NCBI GenBank assembly: GCA_920105625.2
Contig: OV050032.1
Coordinates: 128,509,829 to 128,573,828, forward strand
DNA: 64,000 nucleotides
From: Clusia tigrina
Taxonomy: Eukaryota > Arthropoda > Insecta > Diptera > Clusiidae
Direction: 5' to 3'
The notes under the pieces are model-generated. The model had not been told where the DNA came from. It ran no database searches and saw nothing but the letters and a program-made list of their open reading frames with translations. Below, in pieces: positions 11,896-22,935 of this stretch; position 1 is the first letter of the stretch; each line of letters begins with the position of its first letter. Position numbers and translations under genes: made by a program.

Positions 11896-12582
11896 CGTGG
11901 AGGTGATAGATCAGACTTCGATCAGAAACTCAATTACGGCATGTACATAAGTACATGTTAGTTCCCTTGAGTTACCTGCGGCTCTGACAGCCTACCGCGG
12001 ACGTTAGCTTACTACACCTTCGTCGATCCGACGTGCGAACTTCGCATCGGAGGGTGTACAAATTAGCAAACTTCCAAAGTGCACCTGGCCTTTTTCCACA
12101 GTGCCTTTGGCCCTAGGCAACTTCGCCATCTCTTGTTTCGTGAGGTTGGACTTGTCCGTCAGACGACCACAAAATTTTACCGCTGCTTTTTATGTGGTCT
12201 TAGCCTTCATCACCTCTCTGGTTTTCTATCGCATTTCCGGCTTCAAGGCCCTTTCCTGCTAGCGGAACTTGCACCTGCGATATTCACCGGACAGAGTAGT
12301 ATAGCATATTCATCCTCGCTTTCGTGGTCTAAATCTCCAAGGAGACCAGTACCAATTCGTTAATACGTGACGTTATTATTTGCATAGCTTAGAGGCTTCC
12401 GGTGACCATCGTAGTATATCTGAATCGAACCTCAGCCAAAATACTCCACATCGACGAAAATACCAAACACAAATAAAATCATCACAATATAACCAAAAAA
12501 ACACCTCTAAGAGATTACAAGTAGATAGGTTTAACGGTCGCCAGAACTTAGACAATTATTGACCATTTACAATTTTTGACCC
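11896..12582. other. Unassigned segment between Jockey-1 and LOA fragment
   Basis: Begins right after the Jockey-1 A tail. On the minus strand 12010-12230 reads as a Lys/Arg-rich stretch (KFCGRLTDKSNLTKQEMAK) that could be LINE ORF1, but no recognised motif confirms it. No other gene or RNA is visible. Confidence 0.3.
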
Positions 12583-12858
12583 CTACCGCATGAAACACAA
12601 GTGCGAATCCCTTTCAAAGGTCCACCCATTTGGAATTTTTATGAAGCAATTGATGGGGTTTGTTCTCTTATTTGGAATATCTCTCAAAGTAGTCAACCAG
12701 GAAAGTGTGCCTCCTTTTGGACACCGCTGGATACGTACATTATAGGTGCTTGATGGACTCTTATGTACCCTTGCTTCGGGCCGTCTACCAAACGAAAAAG
12801 GAATGTTCGTACCATAGCTGTATATATCCAGTAGGCTACCATTGGTTGTAACCCTCAT
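12583..12858 (-). other. Open frame of unknown origin next to LOA RT fragment
   Basis: A 91-residue minus-strand frame (starts MRVTTNGSLLDIYSYG) follows directly after the LOA-type RT sequence that ends near 12870. I recognise no domain in it. It may be the degraded thumb/C-terminal part of the LOA fragment or unrelated inserted sequence. Confidence 0.2.
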
Positions 12859-12869
12859 TTATTTCCTAG

Positions 12870-13350
12870 GACTATTTTGCAAGAGAACTTGGGCCTTCTT
12901 AATGCGCTCACATATTTCAGTCTTCCAGTTAAACTTCCTATCCAGGATTTAACCCAGATACACACATTTTAAGAATTTCATACTTCCTAGTGAAGAGCAC
13001 CAGCTTAGTCTTGGATGGATTTTGAAGAATGATGAGCATGAGTGCATCAAGTTTCGCAGTTACACCATCTGGTGCAGATGATTTGTAGGGTTTGGCCCAT
13101 TTCAATTTAGACTTCGCGATTATATTTGAGTTGAACTCAACTACTCTTGCGTGGGACCTCGTTTCCCGCGGAATGGTGCTCCAGCATCCAGAAAAGTGGG
13201 TCTCTAAATATAGTTTAAAGTATCATTACTATTTGATTTCCATGATCCGTCCACCCTCCTTAGGTAACCAAGTACGATTGGAGCAGTCGATAGGATCTTC
13301 CGTAGCCTAGCCAGAAATATATTGTAAGTCACCGCAGAAAATCTCTTTGT
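12870..13350 (-). mobile_element. LOA-type LINE fragment with internally deleted RT
   Basis: Minus-strand translation gives an RT-entry signature (LETHFSGCW, then PYKSSAPDGV). It then jumps to the palm-end signature NPSKTKLVLFTRKYEILK and to ILDRKFNWKTEICERIKKAQ. The RT segment between these, including the catalytic box, is missing, so this is an internally deleted remnant. It lies immediately 3' of LOA-B, whose tail appears to end near 13375. Confidence 0.6.
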
Positions 13351-13559
13351 GCCATCCTGAGATGTCCTTTGACGATTCTAATGATGATGATGTGAGTAGT
13401 GTGTGAGTTGCTCTCATCCTTCAGCACTGCCACCAGCATGTAGATTTCTTGTGTACCCGTATGTAAGTTAAATGTTGTTATTATGTTTGCGAATGTAACA
13501 ATTCCCTTTAACTATAGGGCTTGGAGGTCCTCCTCTTCCAATTTCTAGTTATTTAACAG

Positions 13560-14260
13560 TTTTGCTCTACTCTTGTTAGCGCTGGACAGTAGGCAAGTAG
13601 GTGCTCCATTGTTTGAGCCTCTTCACTGCAGAAGCATCATGTTTCAGTATTTGATAGACCCATGTTGGCCATGTGATATTCACATTTGTAGTGGTTAGTA
13701 AGAGCACCACATAAGATGCGTGGATCGCTTCTATTTAAAGGGCTTCTGTCCCAATTTTTGCATCAAAGTGTAGGAATTTTTGGAGTGACGAAGTCCTTCC
13801 AGGTTATCCCAGTAAGTTTTTGCTTCTGGTCTGGTTTTTTCTGAGATAATGCTTCGAATATCGTTTCTTGTGAACACATATAACGGCCTTGGCCCTATAA
13901 AAAGTTCGTCCGCCCCTTTTCAGGCTTGTACATCCGCGGACTTATTACCTTTAGAGCCTTTGTGTCCAGGCGCCCATAAAAGTTTTACCTTTTATATGTG
14001 TTATTAGTAGGTTTAGATTGTTGTGGCATTCAAGAATATATTTGAACATAAATTTGTGGTTGTTTAGGGGTCTAAGTACCACTTTGGTATCGGATAGAAT
14101 ATATATTTTTATTCTTTACGCATTGCGGTCTAATAGTTGTTGTATTGCAGAATTTATTGCAAACAATTCGGCGTCAAATATTGTTGCATTTATGCATAAT
14201 GAGATATGCATATGCGTATTTTTGTGTAGAAAATTATGCCTTTGGTGCGGTTTATAGGCA
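13560..14260 (-). pseudogene. LOA-B RNase H domain and zinc-binding C-terminus
   Basis: At 13935-13990 the minus strand reads LLWAPGHKGSKGNKSAD, the RNase H motif with its catalytic His/Asp neighbourhood. Further downstream (about 13560-13760) come a degraded 'LCGALTNHYKCEYHMANMGL' and 'CFCSEEAQTMEHLLAYCPAL', the CxxC...H...C zinc-binding tail of RNase H-bearing LINEs. The frames are broken by stops. Confidence 0.7.
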
Positions 14261-14349
14261 ACCTTTCCCTTTCACACCTTTCGCAGGTAATTTTTAGAGT
14301 ATCATGCTCTCCATAGATGTATTCTCATATTTGCCGTTTATGAAGACCG

Positions 14350-15370
14350 TTATGTCATCAGCATAACCTCTGTCATTAGTGGAGATAATACACCTCCTTG
14401 CGGATATCCTTTGACTGTATTTACAATGATCGAAACATTACCAAGTTCATCTGTTATCACTCTGTTTTGCAACATGTGGTAAATCCAATTTATTATCAAT
14501 GAGCTTGCTCCTATTTTGTTTAAGACACGTTCCATTGATTTAAAGCTAGCAATGTCGAAAGCTCCCTCTATGTCCATGAAGGCACACAGGGATATTTCTT
14601 TCGTCTCCATGACACTTTGTTACCAGCAAATGTATAGCTGTTATGGTAGATTTTCTTTTTTGGTATGCAACTTGCATTTTATGTAGTGGACTTCTTTTCA
14701 GCAGATCCGTTCTTATATGGTGATCTATGAGCTTCTCCTTTGTTTTAAGTAGATATGGTGATACACTGATGGTTTCTTTTTATTTCGGTTAATTTTGAGG
14801 TTTATTGCCACCCTTTGATATGAATATTAGTTTTACCTCTCCCTCTATATTTTAGGGATGTTGCAAAAATTCCGGCAGGCTTTGAGTACCTTCACCATTA
14901 TGCGTTTTAGGTTGATTGTTCTGTTTCCGGCCGGAAATATTTGATCCCAATCAGGTAATTTATTAAATTTGAATGAGTCTAGTGCCCATTTTCAAATGTT
15001 ATTATATCGTTGATTATAGATGCAAGGTGGATTGTGTAGAACCTTTGAGAGATGCCATCGCCTGGAAGTGAGTTCTCATTAAAAGCTCTACTGTTTCTGC
15101 AACCGTTGTTGTAGCTGTACTTGGATATTTTAGAATACCAATATTTGCTGAATTAGAGTTTGAGAGAATTTTGTGGATTGTGGCTGTTGCCGGTACATTC
15201 ATTAGATTTTCGCAAAAGATCATCCAAGGTTTCCTTTTGGACTTCCTGAACTCATTGTTGTAGTTTATTAAAGAGACGTGATATTGCTCCCAGGATTTTA
15301 CCCTTTTTCACTTGTTGAATTTTTTAAGGACTATTTTCCGTAACGACGCTATCCTATAATTCCACCAGGT
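14350..15370 (-). pseudogene. LOA-B linker and reverse transcriptase
   Basis: From high to low coordinate: linker WWNYRIASLRKIVLKKFNK, then KPWMIFCENL and THFQAMASL at 15223-15014, then RT palm FMDIEGAFDIASF (motif A) and GYPQGGVLSPL (motif B) at 14610-14350. The chain ends just before the YADD region. Stops and frame changes lie between the blocks, for example a TGA in the linker near 15318. The FMDIEGAFD form is typical of LOA/R1-side LINEs rather than Jockey. Confidence 0.72.
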
Positions 15371-15376
15371 AACTTA
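15366..15376 (+). repeat. Left target-site duplication of Jockey-2
   Basis: 'ccaggtaactt', matching 'ccaagtaactt' after the A tail at 19986-19996 with one substitution. Both copies fall in the LOA-B linker codons for Lys-Val-Thr/Pro-Trp, so one copy is host sequence and the other was made at insertion. Confidence 0.85.
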
Positions 15377-15536
15377 ATTGGCATTTTTTGATAAACAGTG
15401 TTTAGTGGTGGTTGCAGTCTGCCATCTATTAAAAACAAATAGTGATAAAAAGTTAAAACAAAATTGCCACAAAACAAACAATAACAATAAACATAAACAT
15501 ACATACTCGTATATATCAAGCGGTAAGTGCTCCAAA

Positions 15537-17141
15537 ATGAGTGTTTTACGTTCGCCACAGAGCGAGTGTAGGAATACACAAAAAAATGAGACAGTTATGG
15601 AAAATCAAAGAGACGGCTCTCCTATGAGTGCGTTCCCTATGATAGCCAATCGGTCCATCTATGCCGGACACTCTCAGAGAGCGATCTTCTCCACAAAAAA
15701 ATCAAAAGGTTGATGGTATAAATATGCAAGGTGCCCTGTCCTCCCCAAACAAATTCTCCGATGCCCTAACGTCCACTAACAAAATAATTACAATTCTAGC
15801 TCCTCATCAAATGCAACAACAAATACAACCGTTTCGTACACAAATTCAATATGTGCAAGCAAACTCACTACAGCTTCGGCTCCACCTCTAATTACTGAAT
15901 CTTGCTCAGCAGCAATTGCCCGTTCAACACATAACAGCATTAACACACTCACAATTAAGCACTCACTAGGAAATACACAAAATGAATCAGGATATAAAAG
16001 CCGTGTACTTACTCCTAAAATTCAGTCAAGAACAATAACCCACTCATCAGATAAATATATTGATTCACTCACAATAAAACACCCAGTAGGAAATATTCAA
16101 TCCGATCCACAATCTAAATGTCGTGTACAAATTTTTGTAGTGAAAACAAACCAAACCCCTAAACGCGCTAGATCAAGCCCAGAAAACACAACACAAAATA
16201 AACGAAAAATGTCAAAACTAGGGGACTACTGGCTTGATTTGCCAACTAGTTCAAATAGATTCGCGATACTAGCAGAAGATGAAATCGACGGTACCAGTCC
16301 ACAAGAAAGGGGCCAAAGATTCCCGAAATCTCCTCCAATCTACGTCTCTGGAGTAAATAGTGCTCAACCGTTACTAGATCTGCTAAAAAACATTGCCAAT
16401 AATGAATACCAGCTCAAATTCCTCAAAGATAGCGAGGTTAAAATTCAACCAAAGTCAGGAGAAGAGTACAAAACTATTACAAAAGCTCTGGCTGAAAAGA
16501 ACACAGGATTTCATACATATAAACCCAAACAGGAAAAAGACTTTAGCGTAGTATTAAAAGGGCTACACCACACAATATCAACAGAAGAAATAAAAGAGGA
16601 AATAACTAGGTTGGGATTCGATGTTATAAACGTTTCAAATATAAAACAAAGAATTACAAAGCATCCGTTGTTGATGTTTTATGTCAACTTAAAACAAAAC
16701 AAAAATAATACAGACATTTATAAAGTTGAAGCAATTATGCACACAAATATAAAATTCGAACCACCAAATAAAAAAAGAGAAATAGCTCAGTGCACAAAAT
16801 GTCAGACGTATGCGTTAAATGCGTTGGAAATCATGCAACGTCAGACTGCCCTAGTAAAGAAAAATCACAGGAGGTGAAATGTGTGCTATGCGGAGGAAAC
16901 CACCCGGCTAATTACAAAGGCTGTAATGTGTACAAAGAATAACAGCAAAAAACATTCCCCTCGCTAAGGCAGAAAGTGTTTGAAAACACAAATTTTAACA
17001 AGGCCCCAGATTCCGAAAGCCAACCAGGTTGCACATATGCGCAAATCGCCAAACAGAGCACGCAACAAGAGCAAACTCTAAACCAGCAAAGTGAAAATCA
17101 ATTCGCCCCACAACGATCAAATGACATGACTGCATTAAAGA
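15537..17141 (+). pseudogene. Jockey-2 ORF1 (PRE_C2HC and zinc knuckles)
   Basis: ATG at 15537 gives MSVLRSPQSECRNTQKNE, sharing MSVxRSP with Jockey-1. The C-terminal half (16140-16877) has 'LGDYWLDLPTSSNRFAIL', the PRE_C2HC-type core ('KDFSVVLKGLHHTISTEEI') and CTKCQT. There the first knuckle is interrupted: a deletion of a few tens of bases joins CTKCQT to CVKCVGNHATSDC in a different frame, followed by CVLCGGNHPANYKGC. A stop at 16940 and frame changes between 15713 and 16140 also break the gene. The ORF1 end and ORF2 start are fused by deletion near 17142. Confidence 0.78.
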
Positions 17142-19789
17142 GTAGGCTTTCTCGTTATAATAATGAAGTAAAACATTTATGGAACAGAACAACATTGACA
17201 TAATGCTAATATCTGAGACACACTTCACAATCAAAATATTCTTAAAAATAAATCTGTACAACATATATCACACAAATCATCCAGCCGGCACAGCCCGCGG
17301 TGGTACTGCTATCATCATTAAAAACAAAATAAAACACACAGTACAAGACAATAATGAAAAATCTCACAATCAAGCAACAAGCATAACAATACAGGACCAA
17401 TATGGACTGCTAACCATAACATCAGTGTATTGCGCTCCGATGTATTCCATTAAAAAAGAGCAATATTACCATTTTTTTCAAACACTGGGTGTACGATTTT
17501 TAGTTGGTGGTGATTACAACGCTAAACACCTAATTTGGGGTTCTCGGACAATCAATCCGAAAGGAAGAGAGCTACTAGAAACAATGCAAGACCACAACCT
17601 TACACACGTATCAACAGGTCAACCCACATACTGGCCATCTGATAGGAACAAAATTCAAGATGTCATTGGCTTCTGCGTGATGAAAGCTGTTCTCAGAAGC
17701 TGTGTTGAGATATCCCCGTCGCTGGATCTGTCATCAGACCACTCTCCCATTATTGCAACACTGAACTTGAAGGTAGAATGCCTAATAAAAGCACTCACAC
17801 TACATACGAATCAAACAAACTGGTTGCATTTCAAGGAAATTGTAGATGACATTCTGCCCCTCAATATTTGTCTGAAGTGTGCTGAGGATATTGAGTTTGC
17901 CGTTGAAAATTTTCACAAAACTGTCCAATACGCTGCATGGAACTCTATTCCGGACTCTAAAAATCAACTGAACAAGCATCCTTCCCATCCCGGTATTAGA
18001 GAGACAATTGATAAAAAAAAACGCAAAGTAAGAAGGGCGTGGCAAAGTACCAGGCATCCGAAAGACAAAAATAATTTGAATAGAGCTACTAAAAACCTTA
18101 GGCGGTACTTGGCGCAGAAGCAAAATGAAGAAATACAGCACTACTTGTCCACTTTATCAGCAAAAGAGACCACAGATTACTCACTTTGGAAGTCGACAAA
18201 AAAGCTGAAGCAACCCAGCACCCGTGCTCCTCCTATCAAAAGCGCAAATGGCTCCTAGGCAAAAACTGATAAGGAGAAAGCAATTACATTTGCTAAAGAC
18301 CTTACTGGGGTCTTTAAGCCGTTTCCACCAACTTCACAGCACGATTAAGAGGAGATATTTAATCTTCTCAATAGTCCAGGACAATTAGAGTAAATTATCA
18401 CGCCCTTTACAAAAAAGGAAATAAATAACGCTGTGCACAAAACACTGAATGTGAAAAAGGCACCGGGCTACGACCTGATAACAGGTAAAATATTAAAGGA
18501 ACTACCAAATAAAGTTATAAAATACCTTACCTAACTCTTCAATGCAATAATCAGATGTGGATATTTACCGCGTCAATGGAAAGTGGCCGAAAGTATTGTC
18601 ATCCCAAAACCCGGGAAGCCCTTGGAGGAAGTCACTTCTTATAGACCAATTAGACTTTTCCCAATTGTTTCCAAAATGTTTCAAAAGCTCCATTTAAACA
18701 AACTTAAGCCAATTCTGCTCAAAAAGGAGATAATACCCAATCATCAATTTGGATTTAGGGAACACCATGCCAGAACAGAACAAGTGAACCGAGTGTACAG
18801 CATACTAAGAAACGCTCTTGAGAAAAACCGTTATTGTACAACTGCTTTCCTAGATATAACAGAGGCGTTCGATAAAGTATGGCACCCTGGCTTACTATTT
18901 AAATAGAAAAAGTTACTACCTCAGACGTTTTATGATATCTTAAGATCATATCTGGAAGAGCCGCATTTCAGAGTAAAGGCCAATGAAGAAGTCACTGAAC
19001 TGTTCTCTATAAAGGCGGGTGTACCATAAGGCAGTGTTCTAGGTCCTGTGCTCTACACTATATACACGGCTGACCTTCCACTGACGGAGAATACAAAAAT
19101 CGCAACCTACGCGGATTATACAGTCATAGTGGCTACAAGCAGCAACAACATAATTGCTACAAATTATCTCCAAGAAAGCTTGGATAAGCTCCAAATCTGG
19201 CAAAATAAATGGAGGATTAAGGTGAATGCAACTAAGTCTGTGCAAGTAACCTTTAGCTTAAAACAGAAGACTTGTCCTTCAGTAATATTAAATGATTGTC
19301 AACTGCCCCAATCCGAAAACGTTAAATATTTAGGGCTACGTCTTGATCGACGTCTGACATAGCAGAAGCATATTCTTACGAAGAGAAAACAACTTGGAAT
19401 AAAGCTTACTTCCTTATATTGGCTCTTGGGATATAAATCCCAGTTATCGCTTGACAATAAACTGCTCGTTTATAACACAATCCTAAAACCCATATGGACA
19501 TATGTTATACAGCTATGGGGTTCAGCGGCAAAAAATAATATAAAAATCATTGAACCACTGAAACCAATCAAAAGTATTACGCATGATAGTAAAGACTCCA
19601 TGGTTCGTCAGGAATTATATAATACGTCACGACTTAAACATCCCTAGTGTCGATGAGGAAATATCAAGATACAGCATTTAATACCGGGAACGACTAAGTA
19701 AGCATCCTCATATACTAGCTTCAAATCTTCTGGAGAGGACAGGCACAACACGGCGACTGAAGCGAGCAACACCACTCAATTTAAGATAA
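17142..19789 (+). pseudogene. Jockey-2 ORF2 (endonuclease and dead reverse transcriptase)
   Basis: The WNANGL start is missing and the frame is entered at 'SRYNNEVKH'. Endonuclease motifs SETHFT, RGGTAIII, GGDYNAKHLIWGS and SSDHSPI are present (17179-17770). RT blocks: TSYRPIRLFPI, FLDITEAFDKV (motif A Asp kept), a nonsense codon inside GVPQGS (TAA at 19027) and YADYTVIV where FADD is expected, so the second catalytic Asp is Tyr. Further stops include 18256, 18904 and 19360. The C-terminus ends at TAA 19787-19789. Confidence 0.85.
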
Positions 19790-19985
19790 TAATTTTCTAA
19801 TGCAATAGTTCTGAACTAACCTTATTGGAGATTAGCACTGGCTCCTCTTCCTCATGTTTATTTATATAAATATTTAAAAAATTACTTTGTGTATTGATTT
19901 ATGTAGTTGTTTAATATTGTTATTTAATTTGATTATTGCCCCAAGGGGTAGAATGCAAATAAAACTGGAGTTTAAAAAAAAAAAA

Positions 19986-19996
19986 CCAAGTAACTT
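19986..19996 (+). repeat. Right target-site duplication of Jockey-2
   Basis: 'ccaagtaactt' directly follows the poly(A) tail of Jockey-2 and pairs with 15366-15376. Confidence 0.85.
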
Positions 19997-19997
19997 T

Positions 19998-20690
19998 GTT
20001 TTTTCTACGTTCCATGTTTAGGGAACAGCTATTGTAAAGTGGCGTTATTATTGCAGTCGCTGCTATTTCAACTGCTTCCTCAGGATCAGCCGTATCTATC
20101 ATTTCTTTATTGAACCGTTTCAACTCATTTTATAGGTTTTCCATATAGTTAGCTCAGGTTGTATTTTGTTCAATTACAACCTCAAACAGAATGTGTTTGT
20201 GATTAGAGAAGGATGATTCCTGCGAAACTCTCCAATCTCTGATTATTCCGAATATATTCAGCAAAGTTAGGGTGAGGTCTAAAACCTCCTATCTTATATC
20301 GTTTAGAAAGGTGGGGCTGTTCCCGGTGTTAGCTATGGCTAGGTTATTAGTAATTATGTATTCTAAAATAAACTCACCACTTTTGTTTGTGTCGGAGCTC
20401 CCCCAGACGATCTTGTGTGAATTTGCATCACAGCCAAGGATGAGGTGTATGTTCGTGCCGTTGCACCAATCAACCAGACGCATCAATGCGTTTGTAGGAG
20501 CTGTTTGATGTTTACCCTGGAAGTTGGCCGAGGCGATAACAGCCTCCTTACATACCCCCGTTAGTGTGGCTACTGTGCCGTCATTCATGAAACCGGAAAT
20601 TTGAAGAAACTATATTTTTGTCTATTAATATCGCCGGTTTTGGTCAGTCGGCTTTTACATCATAGACCAAGTTACCGTTTTGTTTGTCAA
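19998..20690 (-). pseudogene. LOA-B endonuclease (partial)
   Basis: The minus strand reads LILGCDANSHKIVWGSSDTN, the catalytic GCDANxHxxxWGSSDTN signature of LOA-type APE endonucleases, then 'GEFILEYIITNNLAI' and 'YEVLDLTLTL'. The N-terminal part (IQEPW region) is missing or shortened, with stops at about 20640-20690. It continues into the linker that Jockey-2 interrupts. Confidence 0.75.
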
Positions 20691-20737
20691 ATCGCATACT
20701 TTACCCAGGCTGGCCTAGGGCTCGTGGGTTAGCCCTA

Positions 20738-21713
20738 TTAGTGAGGTACCCATGGAAACCTCCTATCGAATTTAGCGCTTGCAGCATTTGTGGGTACACA
20801 ACATATTTTTGTTCCGAAGTTTGTGGTGCTGGCAGGCACCGCAGCGCCTTCCTTAGCATTCATTTCCACAGCAGTGCCTGCCACTGAATCGTTTCCAGCA
20901 TCTTTCTCCTTCTCTCCATCCATCTGCACCTTGAGTTGCACTTGGCCGAATTTGAAGAAGATGAGACCTCCATCCATCTGGTCCACTTGGCCGAATTTGT
21001 AGAAGATGAGACCTCTAACCATTTTTCAGCTGACTTTTAGACAACCGCTAGTACTAACTTAAAACAATTTTCTTTATTTTTTAGGCGCAGACAAACGATA
21101 GGATGGTCTCAGTTTCCGTCGTCGCTGCATTGGGGTAGTAGACTACCAAGACTTTTGGATGCAGTATTTTACCATCCTTAATAGCCCATAGTGATGCATT
21201 CTCCCATGGTGTTACTGTTAGTGCCATCTGGTTTGCCCACTCTGCCGTTTTGTCGTTGCTGTAGAGTAGAGACATAACACACGCTTTAAATGTGCATCCC
21301 AGAAATTGAGGCGATGTTTCACCTTCACTCCCATTCGCTCTTTGGTCAACAGATCTTCATGTATAAGATCTAACTATTTCGTGGTTATGACTGTATTAGG
21401 ATAGTTCTTTGTCCGCGATTCGGATACATTTTAAAGTAACTTTGAATGACGGTTTACTGTACCCTTTTGTCTTGTTGGGCAGCGTTTTGTGTCTTCCACT
21501 TGTACTGTCCCGCAGCCGTTTGCGATCAGCTGCTTCTGGAGGAGTTTTGTCTGATGATCGCGGTTGCTTCAAAGTACCTGGTTCTTCTCGATTTATCGGT
21601 TGCTTCGCCTTAGACTTTGTTATGTCAAAGCTGACTCCCTTTTTGAGGAAATATTTCAACCACTTACTTCCTGCTCCACAAAAGCGTTTTTCATCTGGAC
21701 TATCTGTAGCCAT
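20738..21713 (-). pseudogene. LOA-B ORF1 (DUF4780-like RNA-binding protein)
   Basis: The proposed start is ATG at 21713-21711: MATDSPDEKRFCGAGSKWLK, the SGAxxRRFKxL-type N-terminus of LOA ORF1. The DUF4780-like part is at 21275-21081 (LLYSNDKTAEWANQMALT, NASLWAIKDGK). The C-terminus at 21022-20738 holds a 51-bp tandem duplication encoding FKFGQV...QMDG twice (about 20935-21017). In this family ORF1 binds the element RNA. Frame changes at about 21300-21400 and 21030-21080 make it a pseudogene. Confidence 0.65.
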
Positions 21714-21744
21714 TTTCTCGACACTTTTGGAGGTTGTGGATTTC

Positions 21745-22935
21745 ATTGTCGGGCGCCATATAGCCCGTGGCCAGCCAGTATCGTCTTTTGCCAGTTTCCA
21801 AGCAGACATCCGTCAAAACCTTGTTGCTGTAATTGGGGAGAATAAATGAGCTAATGTTCTTCTTTATGAGGATGCCAGCTCTGGGTCTTCCTTCACTTTC
21901 AGTATAGAGCAAACTGTAACTATTAGTTCCGTGACCGCAAACTAAGTCCGCGGTTCTTGCATCGGTACAACGAAAACTCCGCTGCAAGATGGAGCTGAAG
22001 GCTGGCAGAAGCAGCATTCGAGTGACGGAGGTTAATATGCATTATTCGAAGCATCTCTACTAATTTTAGCACTGGCCACCTCCACCACGTTTACGTTAAC
22101 ATCAGGCTCGTTCGTTTCTGATTCTAGAAGGGCATCCTCCTAATTGTGGCTGGTTACCCCAAGCCCCCCATAGTTGACCAGAGTCACTGCGTTTCGGGTG
22201 CATGGCGGAGTCAACAAAAGAAGTAGAATCAGAAGCTACCCTTTTAGGTTTCGTTCCCTCTTGATCTGGGCCACACAGTGGCCCGTATTTCTTGGAGACC
22301 CTAAGGCTTGCGGATGAGAAACCATAGGACACGACCCATTTGGATTCAGCCAGAGTAGCCAGAGATTCGGCGTTCACCACAAGGGTTACTGACCTGGAAT
22401 CCCCTCTTGGTTCCTCTGTTTTGGTAGCCTTCCAATTTCTAGTTGGTAGGTCCTGGTTGATCAATTTAAATATCTCCTGGATAGCCCCTAGTTGAGATGT
22501 ATCGGCTGGAATCCCTGCTCACGCTCTAGGCCTATTGGGGGTACGTCTTCAATATTTGCACCGGACCATGCCTACCCAATCCTGGAGATGTCAATTTTAT
22601 AAAGGTTCACTGATCTCTTTACTTCACAAGCGACCAGCTTCACATGGCACTGATCGCAACCGCTGGCGTCAAAGGAAGAAAAACTGCCTGGATATTCGTT
22701 AAGCAACTGGAGGTAGATATTTGAGAGGATGACCTGTACATTTTTCCAGTGCTCATGGAAAATATGCCGTCACGGTCGCTGTGGTCTACGACCAGCATTA
22801 CCTGATGAACTTTCAGCATTTCGCTAAAGGACTTCGTAATGACTACACCGCGCTTTTTAGCTTTTTTGGGGTGAGGGTGGGTGGTCTCATCTAGGCACCG
22901 TGGACTCTTCGAAGCTTGTTGTAAGATATTTAATA
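21745..22935 (-). mobile_element. LOA-type LINE fragment (LOA-A): ORF1 and endonuclease N-terminus
   Basis: The ORF1 N-terminal domain (KSFSEMLKVHQVMLVVDHSDRDG) is at about 22850-22740. The DUF4780 C-terminus (INQDLPTRNWKATKTEEPRG) is at 22464-22102. The endonuclease start follows ('INLRHSNAASASLQLHLAAE' near 22020, then GRPRAGILIKKN and ATGYMAPDNEI to about 21750). The copy stops there and LOA-B ORF1 begins in the same orientation. This is therefore a second, separate LOA element placed head-to-tail with LOA-B. Confidence 0.65.

Larger units (their letters stand above)
15377..19985 (+). mobile_element. Jockey-superfamily LINE (Jockey-2) inserted in LOA-B
   Basis: Full-length-size insertion of 4,609 bp. 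It starts at 15377 with a 160-bp leader (15377-15536) and ends in a 12-base A tail (19974-19985). It is bracketed by 'ccaggtaactt' (15366-15376) and 'ccaagtaactt' (19986-19996), an 11-bp target-site duplication with one difference. The host LOA-B protein sequence is continuous across it, which fixes both ends. The element itself carries stops, deletions and a dead catalytic box. Confidence 0.9.
13375..21745 (-). mobile_element. LOA/Bilbo-like LINE (LOA-B), split by Jockey-2
   Basis: Reading on the minus strand, ORF1 (21713 to about 20738), endonuclease (about 20690-19986), a linker, RT (15365-14350), RNase H (about 14260-13900) and a zinc-binding C-terminus (about 13760-13560) lie in LOA order. 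Jockey-2 (15377-19985) interrupts the linker. The coding sense continues across the insertion: ...NKVTW before it and VTWWNYRIASLRKIV after it. The 3' tail may be the (GAT)n run near 13378-13392. LOA-type elements carry an RNase H domain, which separates them from the Jockey copies here. Confidence 0.82.
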
